Assembly (NCBI GenBank): GCA_001917435.1
Contig: MNEA01000162.1
Span: 13,752-54,879 of the forward strand
Reading direction: 5' to 3'
DNA from: Acidobacteria bacterium 13_2_20CM_2_57_6
GTDB taxonomy: Bacteria > Acidobacteriota > Terriglobia > Acidiferrales > UBA7541
DNA: 41,128 nt
A model generated the notes under the pieces. The model was not told the DNA's origin. It saw only the letters and a list, made by a program, of their open reading frames with translations, and searched no databases. How positions within the stretch are numbered: position 1 is the stretch's first letter; each line of letters starts with the position of its first letter. Both the position numbers and the translations under genes were made by a program. Of this stretch, positions 33,836 to 40,753 are shown in pieces.

Positions 33836-34309
33836 TCATGTTGCTGCACGTCGCGCGCGATCCATCGCGAACGCTTTCTTCAAAACGCGTGTTGCGGTCT
33901 CTGTGAGATGAAATCGAACGAGTTCCTCCTCGCGCGCGAACGCGACATCGGTTACATCGCTCCCCGCGCGGGGCTCGCCGCTAAGGCGTTCGCAAAGATA
34001 ATCAGCAATGACAAAGTGAAACCGCGGTTTTCGTTTCGCCTCCGCATTTGTTGCCCCATCCTCAGGGAAAATCCGGTCGAACACTTCGATCAACTCAAGG
34101 ACGCGAACCTCAATTCCTGTCTCTTCCAGCAATTCACGAGCCACGCCTTCTTCCAAACTCTCGCCTAGCTCCAGAGTTCCCCCCGGAATAGACCATTGGC
34201 CGAGGAGCGGCTCGCTGCCGCGGCGGATCAGCAGTGTTCGCCCTTGATCGACGATCACGCCACCGATGCCAACCACTGGCCGTTCGGGGTATTCTCTGGA
34301 AGCCGCCAT
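33836..34309 (-). CDS. Nudix hydrolase
   Basis: A 157-residue hydrolase of nucleoside diphosphates linked to another moiety. The Nudix box is complete: GGTLELGESLEEGVARELLEETGIEV follows G-x5-E-x7-REL-x-EE-x-G-I, with the glutamates that bind Mg. The start PVVGIGGVIVDQGRTLLIRRG and GQWSIPGG are typical of the MutT/ADP-ribose-pyrophosphatase-like subgroup; the substrate cannot be read. ATG at 34309 has GGAAGGA seven bases upstream. It is convergent with the DUF4097 gene (12-base gap, no clear terminator) and divergent from the LysW-like gene. Confidence 0.92.
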   Translation of the reverse strand: MAASREYPERPVVGIGGVIVDQGRTLLIRRGSEPLLGQWSIPGGTLELGESLEEGVARELLEETGIEVRVLELIEVFDRIFPEDGATNAEAKRKPRFHFVIADYLCERLSGEPRAGSDVTDVAFAREEELVRFHLTETATRVLKKAFAMDRARRAAT

Positions 34310-34367
34310 TCGAAAGATCCTTCCTGCCCAGGGATGACCGTCAAAGCAGTGTTACCATGCACGGGAG

Positions 34368-34394
34368 TTGACTTCATGCACTGCGGTATATAAT
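34368..34394 (+). promoter_or_regulatory. Promoter of the LysW-like gene
   Basis: -35 TTGACT (34368-34373) and a perfect -10 TATAAT (34389-34394) with a short 15-base spacer. Transcription would start near 34401, immediately before a 12-bp hairpin. Confidence 0.6.
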
Positions 34395-34403
34395 ACGCTG
34401 CAC

Positions 34404-34432
34404 AGTGGGGGCACGGTCCTCGTGCCCCCACT
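34404..34432 (+). other. 12-bp hairpin at the 5' end of the LysW-like mRNA
   Basis: AGTGGGGGCACG (34404-34415), 5-base loop, CGTGCCCCCACT (34421-34432): a perfect, very stable stem starting within a few bases of the predicted transcription start and ending 17 bases before the ribosome binding site. No T run follows, so it is more likely an mRNA-stabilising or regulatory leader than a terminator. Confidence 0.6.
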
Positions 34433-34461
34433 TTAGAGACAACTTTACGGAGGGTGGAGCC

Positions 34462-34713
34462 GTGATCCGTTGCCCCGAATGTTCCGCCGAGATCGATGTC
34501 GACGAAGACGAAGTCGAGGAAGGCGAGATTCTGAGCTGTCCTGAGTGCGAATCCGAGCTTGAGGTCTCGCAGACGCATCCCGTCCACCTGAATCTGATCT
34601 CCGATGACCTGGACGAAGAGGACGACGAAGACGAAGAAGACAAGACTGGGGAAAATGGCGACTTGATCGACGACGATGATGACGAAGAAGACGAAGAAGA
34701 TGACGAGGAGTGA
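34462..34713 (+). CDS. LysW-like zinc-ribbon protein with extended acidic tail
   Basis: An 83-residue protein from a GTG at 34462, with GGAGG upstream. The first 45 residues, VIRCPECSAEIDVDEDEVEEG followed by EILSCPECESELEV, show two CPxC pairs and match LysW/ArgW, the carrier protein that holds amino-group-protected intermediates of lysine or arginine synthesis on its C-terminal glutamate. Here the usual C-terminal EDWGE is absent and is replaced by about 35 residues that are almost all Asp/Glu, ending DEEDDEE. No lysX, lysZ or lysY is adjacent, and the arginine pathway in this window is the acetyl type. It may be a structural relative with another role, for example a zinc-ribbon adaptor. 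Confidence 0.75.
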   Translation: MIRCPECSAEIDVDEDEVEEGEILSCPECESELEVSQTHPVHLNLISDDLDEEDDEDEEDKTGENGDLIDDDDDEEDEEDDEE

Positions 34714-34784
34714 TCGGCAGGCCCCACGCAACCCGGCATCCCACTGCGCCGGTGCTGCCATCTGAGTATCTAAGGAGCAACAAA

Positions 34785-35237
34785 ATGCACCGCTCGCAGT
34801 GGATTTCGATTCTCTGCACGGCAGCGCTTGTCGCTTCCTTCGGTGTACCGTTCGGAATGGCTCAAGAACCCGCCCCACCGTCTGGTCCTACCAGCGCTCC
34901 GCGGGCTCCCGCAGCCTCGACCAGCAAACCAGGCAAGAAGAAATACAGCCATGCAAATGATTTCTTGATTCGTGGAACCGTCTTTACGGAGAAAGCCCTT
35001 TCTTTTCCGGGAGTCCAACTTCGCGTCCGCAGGGCCGGCGAAAAGAAATTCCGATGGGAAAGCTATACGAACTCCCGTGGTGAGTTTGCAGTCCGTGTGC
35101 CCCAGGGCTCAGACTATGAGATGGTGGTCCGCGCAAAGGGTTACTCAGACCAGACCCGCGCTGTTGATGCGAAAGTCGGCGGAATCGAGCAGAGCGTAGT
35201 GTTCCGTATGCAGCCGAGGGCAGGAGGCAAGGAATGA
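34785..35237 (+). CDS. Secreted protein with carboxypeptidase-regulatory-like fold
   Basis: A 150-residue exported protein. Signal peptide residues 1-26 (WISILCTAALVASFGVPFGMAQ), a Pro/Ser/Ala linker, then FLIRGTVFTEKALSFPGVQLRVRRAGEKKFRWESYTNSRGEFAVRVPQGSDYEMVVRAKGY, the strand pattern of a carboxypeptidase-regulatory-like (transthyretin/Ig-type) domain. AAGGAG lies seven bases before the ATG at 34785. The stop overlaps the next ATG (ATGA), so the two small proteins are co-translated. Such single-domain proteins probably bind at the surface or to other envelope proteins; no function is known. Confidence 0.8.
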   Translation: MHRSQWISILCTAALVASFGVPFGMAQEPAPPSGPTSAPRAPAASTSKPGKKKYSHANDFLIRGTVFTEKALSFPGVQLRVRRAGEKKFRWESYTNSRGEFAVRVPQGSDYEMVVRAKGYSDQTRAVDAKVGGIEQSVVFRMQPRAGGKE

Positions 35238-35596
35238 ATGTGCGGCAACGCATTTGCGGTCTGGCGATGATTCTCACGCTGTTTGCTGTCGCTGGGATTG
35301 GTCAGGACAAGAAGCGCGAAGCCCAGCTCCGCACGGTCCGCGGCGTGGTGTCGGACAAGTCCGATAGCCCCCTCTCCGGCAGTGTTGTCTTTCTCAAGAA
35401 TGTGCGCACAAATTCCGTCCGCAGCAGTTACACCGATGACACCGGCAGTTACCGTTTCAGCGGCCTGGACCCGAATGCGGATTACGAACTCCATGCGGAG
35501 AAAGAGGGCGCTAAATCCCCTACCCGCACGGTTTCGAGCTTCGACAGTCGCAAGGACATCGTTCTGAATCTCAAAATCGACAAGAAAAAGAGCTGA
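35234..35596 (+). CDS. Secreted protein with carboxypeptidase-regulatory-like fold
   Basis: A 120-residue exported protein with signal peptide (RICGLAMILTLFAVAGIGQ) and one domain, RTVRGVVSDKSDSPLSGSVVFLKNVRTNSVRSSYTDDTGSYRFSGLDPNADYELHAEKEG, a clear carboxypeptidase-regulatory-like sandwich (GxVxDxxxxPLxGxxVxL and T-D-x-G-x-Y-x-F). It resembles the N-terminal domain of the TonB receptor encoded 430 bases downstream. Start overlaps the upstream stop (ATGA). Function unknown. Confidence 0.82.
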   Translation: MNVRQRICGLAMILTLFAVAGIGQDKKREAQLRTVRGVVSDKSDSPLSGSVVFLKNVRTNSVRSSYTDDTGSYRFSGLDPNADYELHAEKEGAKSPTRTVSSFDSRKDIVLNLKIDKKKS

Positions 35597-36027
35597 GTTT
35601 CGTTTCCTTCGTTTAGTCAGTGATGTCGGCGAGCTGCGCGGAAGTGTTCGTGCCTGGTCTTGCCCTTGAGTCATTCTTAAGGAAACCCTTGCTTGTGGCG
35701 GCGTGCCAGTAAAACCATTTCTTCGCATGTTGAATCTAAGCGAGAACCTGGCATTGTGGAACGGCATCATCCTTTGTCAACTGCTTTTGCATTTTTGATC
35801 CTGTATGACCGTCTGGACAACGGACTAAAGGAATTTTGGTCTGATATTCGCCGTTAAGGTGTTTCATAAGAGCACGCCATAGTTCAGTTTGAACTACTGC
35901 TAGCAAGAACCGGTATTGGCGCCCCGATAGGTAGTTGGGCACGCCTTTGTGAAAATATCGCGCAACTCCCAGGGGTATCGAAACAGCACTCTAGGGTGGG
36001 GGAATTTTTGTCTTCGTCGCGAAACGC
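35597..36027. other. Gene-free stretch before the TonB-dependent receptor
   Basis: About 430 bases with no supported coding frame, lower in GC than its surroundings. I see no tRNA, hairpin-plus-T terminator or recognisable riboswitch core, and no confident promoter for the receptor gene. Confidence 0.5.
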
Positions 36028-38625
36028 ATGATTCACGTTTGGAGATTGACTGCAACCACAATGAGAATCGCTCGGAGAATTGTCTTCCATACTTGCTGTG
36101 CGACTTCCATAGCGCTGATTCTGCTCGCGTTTCCGACTCTGGCTCGGCAGTCGCAGAGCGCAAATTCAACTATTTCCAAGGCCTCTGTGACCGGCAGGAT
36201 CACCTCCGTATCCGGGGAGGGTGCAACCAACATTCTTCCTGGAGTCACCGTAAAACTGACGGGTCCGTCCGCGGGACCAGCACCGCAATCGACAGTGACC
36301 GATGCGGAGGGGCATTACGAGTTCACGCAACTTGCCGCGGGAACCTACACCATCGAAGCGAGCGCCGACGGCTTCAAGACATGGTCCGGCACAATAACGC
36401 TCGGCGCAACCCAGGCCCTCGTCAAAGACATCGTTCTGCAGATCAGTTCCGTCAATCAGCAGGTTGAGGTGCAGGGAGAAGCCGCCGAAATTGCCACCCA
36501 GAACGTAGCGATCACTGCCACGGTCAACACCGATCAATTGGAAAGCCTGCCTTTGCCGACGCAGAAATTTACCGAGGCTCTGTCTTTGATACCAGGAGTT
36601 GTTAGGACCTACACCGGCAAGCTGACGTTCAAGGGCCAGGCGGAAAGCCAGGGGATGCTTGTGGTGGACTCTGCAGAAAACGTGGACCCTGTTTCCGGAA
36701 GCTTCTCGATCCCCATTCCGGTTGACATTATTCAATCCATGACCGTCTACAGCTTGCCCGAGAGTTCCCAATACGGGGGTTTCACAGGTGGTCTGACAAC
36801 CATTGAAACCATGCCGCCCTCCGGCACATGGGAATACAAGCTGCGGGATTTTATCCCGGCGTTTCGCGGGAAAAACGATAGCCTCGTTGGTCTGGCCAAT
36901 TGGACTCCGCGGTTTTTGTTTGGTGGCCCGCTGATCAAGAACCAGATGAATTTCTCCGAAGAGGTTACATACGAATTGCGGAGACAACCTGTGCGAGGGT
37001 TGTCGTTTCCCGTGAATGAGATCAAGACGCGAAGCGTTTCTTCGCTCACCAACGTCCAAGTGATTCTTTCCCCTCGTCACGTGATGAACTTCGACGTCAA
37101 CACTTTTCCCTTGGAACTCGACTTTGCAAACATCAATGCGCTGATTCCGCAAACCGCGTCCACGAGCTATGGCCGAAGCGGTGTATCCGCCGGGTTCTCC
37201 GATTCCTATCAGTTCGTCTCAGGAGCGGTGCTGAACACCCTGGTTCGGTATACATTGTTCGATAGTAATGCCCACGGGCAGGGGCCCGCCAACATGGAAA
37301 TCTCACCGGAAGGATGGGGCGGCAACTACTTCAATCGTTGGAACCGTAGGGCGAACCAAGTGGAAGCCTTGCCCGCGTATCAGCTCTCAGCGAAGTCCTG
37401 GCATGGTAGCCACGAAGTGAGATTTGGCGCTGACGTCCTATATCGCAGTTACACCGGCAGCAGCATTTCGCGTCCGATTGAACTGCTGGCCCAGGATGGC
37501 TCAGTCTCCGAGCGAATTGATTTTCAAGGCGCGGGCCTGCTAAGCGCGACGGATACAGAGGCTGCAGAATTTATCCAGGATCGTTGGACGCTCAACGGTC
37601 ACTTGACGCTCAATTATGGAGCACGTTTGACCACACAATCCATCGGCCGCACTGCCGCGTTCGCCCCGCGCATCGGTGCAGCTTATTCGCTGAATGAGGG
37701 AAACACAGTAATTCGTGGCGGCGCCGCCGAGGTGTACGGCCACGTCCCATTGCTGGCCGCAGACTTCACCAGCAATCAGGAACGCGTGCTTGGCTTCTTC
37801 GATTCTACCGGTGCGCTGATAGGCCAACCCATAGTCCTGGTAAATTCCTACCTTCTTTCGGGCGCACCGCCAAGTACGCTTGGAGTTCCGCAGGACCCTG
37901 GATCAAGTCCTCGCACATTCAGTTGGAATGTTGTGCTCGAACACCAATTTCGGAAAAATCTTAACCTCAGGGCTAGCTGCCTGGACAGCTATACTGTGGA
38001 CCTTTTTCTTCTGGATCAGATCGTCGATATGGCCAGTGGAAGCCGCTTGCTGGCTATGAGGAACACGGGGATTGCAGACTATCGCCAGGCTGACATCACC
38101 GCTCACTACCGATTTGGAGACCGCGCCGACATGAGCCTCTCCTACACCTGGAGCCGGGCGCGCGGTGACCTCAACACCTTGTCGGACACGCTTGTACCTT
38201 TCCAGATTCCGGTAATCCGACCAAATGTCACGGGCATCCTGTCTTCCGACGTTCCTCACCGCGTTGTGGCATCGGGGTTCTTTCGTCTCCCCTGGAAGAT
38301 GGTCATCAGCCCGGTGGCAGACGTACATTCCGGACTGCCATATTCAAACGTGGATGTTCTTCAGAATTATGCCGGTGTGCCCGATACCGAGCGTTTCCCT
38401 ATTTATTTTTCGCTGGATGTCAGGCTGTACCGGGAGTTTGGCTTCCACATACCACGGACGGAGCGCTCCAAGACTCACAAGGTCCGCCTCGGCGCATATT
38501 CGACCGACATTACGAATCGCCAGAACCCGCACGACGTATTCAACAACACTACCTCTCCGTTCTTTGGACAGTTCGCGGGCTTTCAGCGCCGATACACCGG
38601 CCTCGTATTGGACCTCGTTCAATAA
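36028..38625 (+). CDS. TonB-dependent receptor, Oar-like with N-terminal carboxypeptidase-regulatory domain
   Basis: An 865-residue outer-membrane receptor. A signal sequence ends near ARQSQS (about residue 43). Residues 52-140 form a carboxypeptidase-regulatory domain (VTGRITSVSGEGATNILPGVTVKLTG, TVTDAEGHYEFTQLAAGTYTIEASADGFKTW). The plug follows (TDQLESLPLPTQKFTEALSLIPGVVR, NVDPVSGSF) and then the beta-barrel, with alternating strands to the C-terminus LVLDLVQ, which lacks the usual terminal Phe. This build is the Oar/CirA-like type found in large numbers in acidobacteria, usually for uptake of polymers or siderophores; the ligand is unknown. It is shorter than many of its relatives. ATG at 36061 is a possible alternative start. 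Confidence 0.87.
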   Translation: MIHVWRLTATTMRIARRIVFHTCCATSIALILLAFPTLARQSQSANSTISKASVTGRITSVSGEGATNILPGVTVKLTGPSAGPAPQSTVTDAEGHYEFTQLAAGTYTIEASADGFKTWSGTITLGATQALVKDIVLQISSVNQQVEVQGEAAEIATQNVAITATVNTDQLESLPLPTQKFTEALSLIPGVVRTYTGKLTFKGQAESQGMLVVDSAENVDPVSGSFSIPIPVDIIQSMTVYSLPESSQYGGFTGGLTTIETMPPSGTWEYKLRDFIPAFRGKNDSLVGLANWTPRFLFGGPLIKNQMNFSEEVTYELRRQPVRGLSFPVNEIKTRSVSSLTNVQVILSPRHVMNFDVNTFPLELDFANINALIPQTASTSYGRSGVSAGFSDSYQFVSGAVLNTLVRYTLFDSNAHGQGPANMEISPEGWGGNYFNRWNRRANQVEALPAYQLSAKSWHGSHEVRFGADVLYRSYTGSSISRPIELLAQDGSVSERIDFQGAGLLSATDTEAAEFIQDRWTLNGHLTLNYGARLTTQSIGRTAAFAPRIGAAYSLNEGNTVIRGGAAEVYGHVPLLAADFTSNQERVLGFFDSTGALIGQPIVLVNSYLLSGAPPSTLGVPQDPGSSPRTFSWNVVLEHQFRKNLNLRASCLDSYTVDLFLLDQIVDMASGSRLLAMRNTGIADYRQADITAHYRFGDRADMSLSYTWSRARGDLNTLSDTLVPFQIPVIRPNVTGILSSDVPHRVVASGFFRLPWKMVISPVADVHSGLPYSNVDVLQNYAGVPDTERFPIYFSLDVRLYREFGFHIPRTERSKTHKVRLGAYSTDITNRQNPHDVFNNTTSPFFGQFAGFQRRYTGLVLDLVQ

Positions 38626-38630
38626 GGTTC

Positions 38631-38678
38631 GACACTTGGCATAATGCAGCTCGGTGCCGCCTACGATAAGCAAGTGTC
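38631..38678. other. Inverted repeat filling the gap between convergent genes
   Basis: GACACTTG (38631-38638) and CAAGTGTC (38671-38678) are perfect complements around a 32-base loop that holds a smaller GGCA/TGCC pair. It spans almost exactly from the receptor stop to the lipid-kinase stop. No T run on either side, so its role as a bidirectional terminator is uncertain. Confidence 0.4.
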
Positions 38679-39623
38679 CTAACGCGGTGCGGACGCCAAG
38701 ACTTGGATGGCACCGGGCATTACTTCGATTTCCAGCGGGGTCGATCCAATGAGCTCGCCGTCCCCATGGAAAGCGCTAGCACGGTGCGTTGTAAATCGCA
38801 CCTTCTTCACGCGCCAGCGCTTCACGCGTGAGGTCCGAACTTCTCCGCTTCCCATAAGTCGAGGTAATAGGCGCAAAACTGCCAAAGTGCCGATGTCTTC
38901 GATAAGAACAACATCCAGCCAACCGTCACCAATCGTCGCTTCGGGCGCCAACCTGACACCACCTCCGTAGGTCGGTGAATTCAACACTGCAGCCAACAAT
39001 GCTCTCGCCTCCCATGAGGGGATATCAGTCTGCGGAAAGTCCACACGCACTGGGATAGGCACGAACCCCACTAACGCTCGCAGCGCTGATGCGATATAAC
39101 GCAATCGACCGGGAAGCCAGCGGTACGCGTCACTTGCATAGCGCGCGGCCTGGGCGTCTAGTCCAATCCCTCCTCCACCAGCATACAAGCGCGTTCGACC
39201 CTCGGCCGTTCGGACTCGCGCAAGGTCCACAAAACGTGGATGTCCGCGCACAATGGCTTGCGCCGCTCTTAGAGGATCTGAAGGCAGACCGAGCGCGGCG
39301 GCAAAATCATTTCCTCCCCCGACGGGGAGAACACCCAAGACCACGTCGGCCCCGAAGGCTGCATTTGCCAGCGCTTGAAATGTCCCGTCGCCACCCATGG
39401 CAATTAGCACACGCTGCCCTTGCGAAATCACATCTCGTACGGAGGCCTCGAGCTCTGCTGCACCGTTCGACATGACGAATTGCGCTTCAACGTGGAACGA
39501 TTCGAATAGTCTCCGGATTGCCGAAAGGCAAGAGCTTGCGCGTCCTCCGCCAGCCACAGAGTTGACGAATACAGTGACCGCAGATTCAAGCAGAATGGAG
39601 GAAGCTTCCGGGCGATCATGCAT
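38679..39623 (-). CDS. Diacylglycerol-kinase-family lipid kinase
   Basis: A 314-residue DAGK-catalytic-domain protein of the YegS/DgkB type. Key motifs are VFVNSVAGGG near the start, AMGGDGTFQALANAAFG (nucleotide-binding GGDG) and VLPVGGGNDFAAALGLP. The second, beta-rich domain shows YAGGGGIGLDAQAARYASDAYRWLPGRLRYI and ends with FHGDGELIGSTPLEIEVMPGAIQVLAP-type residues (AFHGDGELIGSTPLEIEVMPGA). These soluble or peripheral enzymes phosphorylate diacylglycerol or related lipids; the exact lipid is unknown. The ATG at 39623 has GAGGA eight bases upstream. Confidence 0.92.
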   Translation of the reverse strand: MHDRPEASSILLESAVTVFVNSVAGGGRASSCLSAIRRLFESFHVEAQFVMSNGAAELEASVRDVISQGQRVLIAMGGDGTFQALANAAFGADVVLGVLPVGGGNDFAAALGLPSDPLRAAQAIVRGHPRFVDLARVRTAEGRTRLYAGGGGIGLDAQAARYASDAYRWLPGRLRYIASALRALVGFVPIPVRVDFPQTDIPSWEARALLAAVLNSPTYGGGVRLAPEATIGDGWLDVVLIEDIGTLAVLRLLPRLMGSGEVRTSRVKRWRVKKVRFTTHRASAFHGDGELIGSTPLEIEVMPGAIQVLASAPR

Positions 39624-39938
39624 GCAGCTGTTCCTCGGTTACAGGTACTGGTATCATGTGAGGTGTCGCTCAACAGATCTTTGAATGTCTGTTTGCACAT
39701 TCGCCCTTAGGGACAAGTTGAGCATAGTACTTCCAATCCCATCGTGCCTGCAGTTGGTTGGGACCAGAATACTAGGAGCAGATTCCACGCGAGGGTGAAT
39801 ACAAGCGGTCTGCTCGGCGGGTTATGGCTCTCCTCCTACTGATGGTTGTCTAACTGAGTAACATCGTGGTGGAAGGGGATCAGCATCTCAAGCGCTCGAT
39901 TACGACGTCGCGTCCGGATCGATGAGGGGGCCAAAAGC
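39624..39938. other. Gene-free stretch between the lipid kinase and the tRNA
   Basis: About 315 bases with no supported coding frame, terminator or repeat. It presumably carries the promoter of the lipid kinase (reading left), but no clear -35/-10 pair was found. Confidence 0.45.
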
Positions 39939-40013
39939 TGGTGCCGGCGGGGGGAATCGAACCCACGGCCTAGGGATTATGAGACCCTCGCTCTACCACT
40001 GAGCTACGCCGGC
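39939..40013 (-). tRNA. tRNA with anticodon CAT (Met, or Ile if lysidine-modified)
   Basis: The minus strand folds as a tRNA of 75 bases including an encoded CCA. The acceptor stem GCCGGCG/CGCCGGC pairs perfectly, the D-arm is GCTC-AGTGGTA-GAGC, the anticodon loop is CTCATAA with CAT at 34-36, the variable loop is AGGCC and the T loop is TTCGATT. Two stem positions do not pair: T31 with T39 in the anticodon stem, and T50 with C64 in the T stem. The first base pair G1-C72 excludes a typical initiator (C1-A72). The variable region looks slightly more like the Ile2 (CAT) type than elongator Met, but sequence alone does not settle it. Confidence 0.9.
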
Positions 40014-40358
40014 GTGAAGCAGCCCCTTATGCTACGGATTCGCCTGCAAAGGTGTCAAGGCGCTCTTAACAACATATATTCCGCGCAAATTCACGAAGCC
40101 GTACCTAATACGCGCTGTGATGGATAGTTGCATTATAGTAAATGCACCATACCAGTTAACTGGAATCGCTTTGGCCGGACTAGATATAGAAAAAGTGTCC
40201 AGTCCCGTTTCGCGGGGAAACAAACCAACTCCTGCCTAATCACAGGCAGAACAGTCCTATTATCTGTAGTACTACGGTACCGTTGACCCGTACAGTCTCA
40301 AAACCTATCCTGAACGGGATCGGACACTGTCCCACCTATCGGGTAGGCGAAGGCTTAT

Positions 40359-40393
40359 CGAAACGATGGGACGTGATGGTGTGTATCGTTTCG
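40359..40393. promoter_or_regulatory. 9-bp inverted repeat upstream of the peptide promoter, possible operator
   Basis: CGAAACGAT (40359-40367) and ATCGTTTCG (40385-40393) are perfect inverted copies with a 17-base spacer, centre to centre 26 bp. The right arm ends 24 bases before the -35 of the peptide gene, a position usual for an activator dimer. The spacing fits two half-sites more than an RNA hairpin, but a hairpin cannot be excluded. Confidence 0.45.
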
Positions 40394-40417
40394 TAACAGG
40401 CTCCGCTGCTGAGCTGC

Positions 40418-40445
40418 TTGACATTGCTACACTAAGGAATAGAAT
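40418..40445 (+). promoter_or_regulatory. Promoter of the repeat-peptide gene
   Basis: -35 TTGACA (40418-40423), 16-base spacer, -10 TAGAAT (40440-40445). The start would be near 40452, leaving a leader of about 26 bases that contains the ribosome binding site GGAGG (40469-40473). Confidence 0.7.
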
Positions 40446-40477
40446 GCCACCGGGGTTGTTTCTACCTCGGAGGCACA

Positions 40478-40696
40478 ATGTCACGCAAACTCGCGGTTAT
40501 TTTCCTCGCCATGCTCGTCCTGGTCGGGGCTATGAGCCTAAAAACGGTCGTCGTCACGCATGGTGACGGCTCCGTGATCATGGCAAACGGTGGAGCACCT
40601 GCTCCTCCGGTACCTTGGAAGAATGGCGGCGCACCAGCTCCTCCAGTACCTTGGAAGAATGGTGGCGCGCCGGCTCCTCCGGTGCCCTGGAAGTAG
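40478..40696 (+). CDS. Secreted peptide precursor with three identical 12-residue repeats
   Basis: A 72-residue product I do not recognise from any named family. Residues 1-20 are an export signal (basic SRK, then LAVIFLAMLVLVGAMS), followed by a short spacer KTVVVTHGDGSVIMA, then three tandem copies of NGGAPAPPVPWK at 37-48, 49-60 and 61-72, the last ending the protein. The copies are identical as protein but differ from each other at five or six bases, all synonymous, so selection acts on the peptide. Each copy ends in lysine, a possible cleavage point. The start is firm: GGAGG four bases before ATG and a good promoter. A membrane protein gene follows after 57 bases without a terminator. 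A multi-copy secreted signal is the leading idea; a surface-exposed Pro-rich linker peptide is the alternative. Confidence 0.8.
   Translation: MSRKLAVIFLAMLVLVGAMSLKTVVVTHGDGSVIMANGGAPAPPVPWKNGGAPAPPVPWKNGGAPAPPVPWK
40586..40693 (+). repeat. Three tandem 36-bp coding repeats
   Basis: Units at 40586-40621, 40622-40657 and 40658-40693, in frame, each encoding NGGAPAPPVPWK. Base changes between units fall only at third codon positions (for example GCA/GCA/GCG for Ala4 and CCT/CCA/CCG for Pro5). Confidence 0.95.
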
Positions 40697-40753
40697 TTCA
40701 ACACGGCCGAATAATCTAACTCGGCGTGGACCAGGGCGCGTGGAAAGGTAAAC

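Larger units (their letters stand above)
40014..40477. other. Gene-free AT-richer region upstream of the repeat-peptide gene
   Basis: About 460 bases with no supported gene other than the control elements listed separately. It contains a 6-bp hairpin (CTGCCT 40232-40237 with AGGCAG 40244-40249) and the small palindrome GGACACTGTCC, neither with a T run. Confidence 0.45.

Noticed and set aside
34374..34739. Minus-strand serine-rich frame
   Set aside because: The Ser run is only the complement of the Asp/Glu codons of the LysW-like tail.
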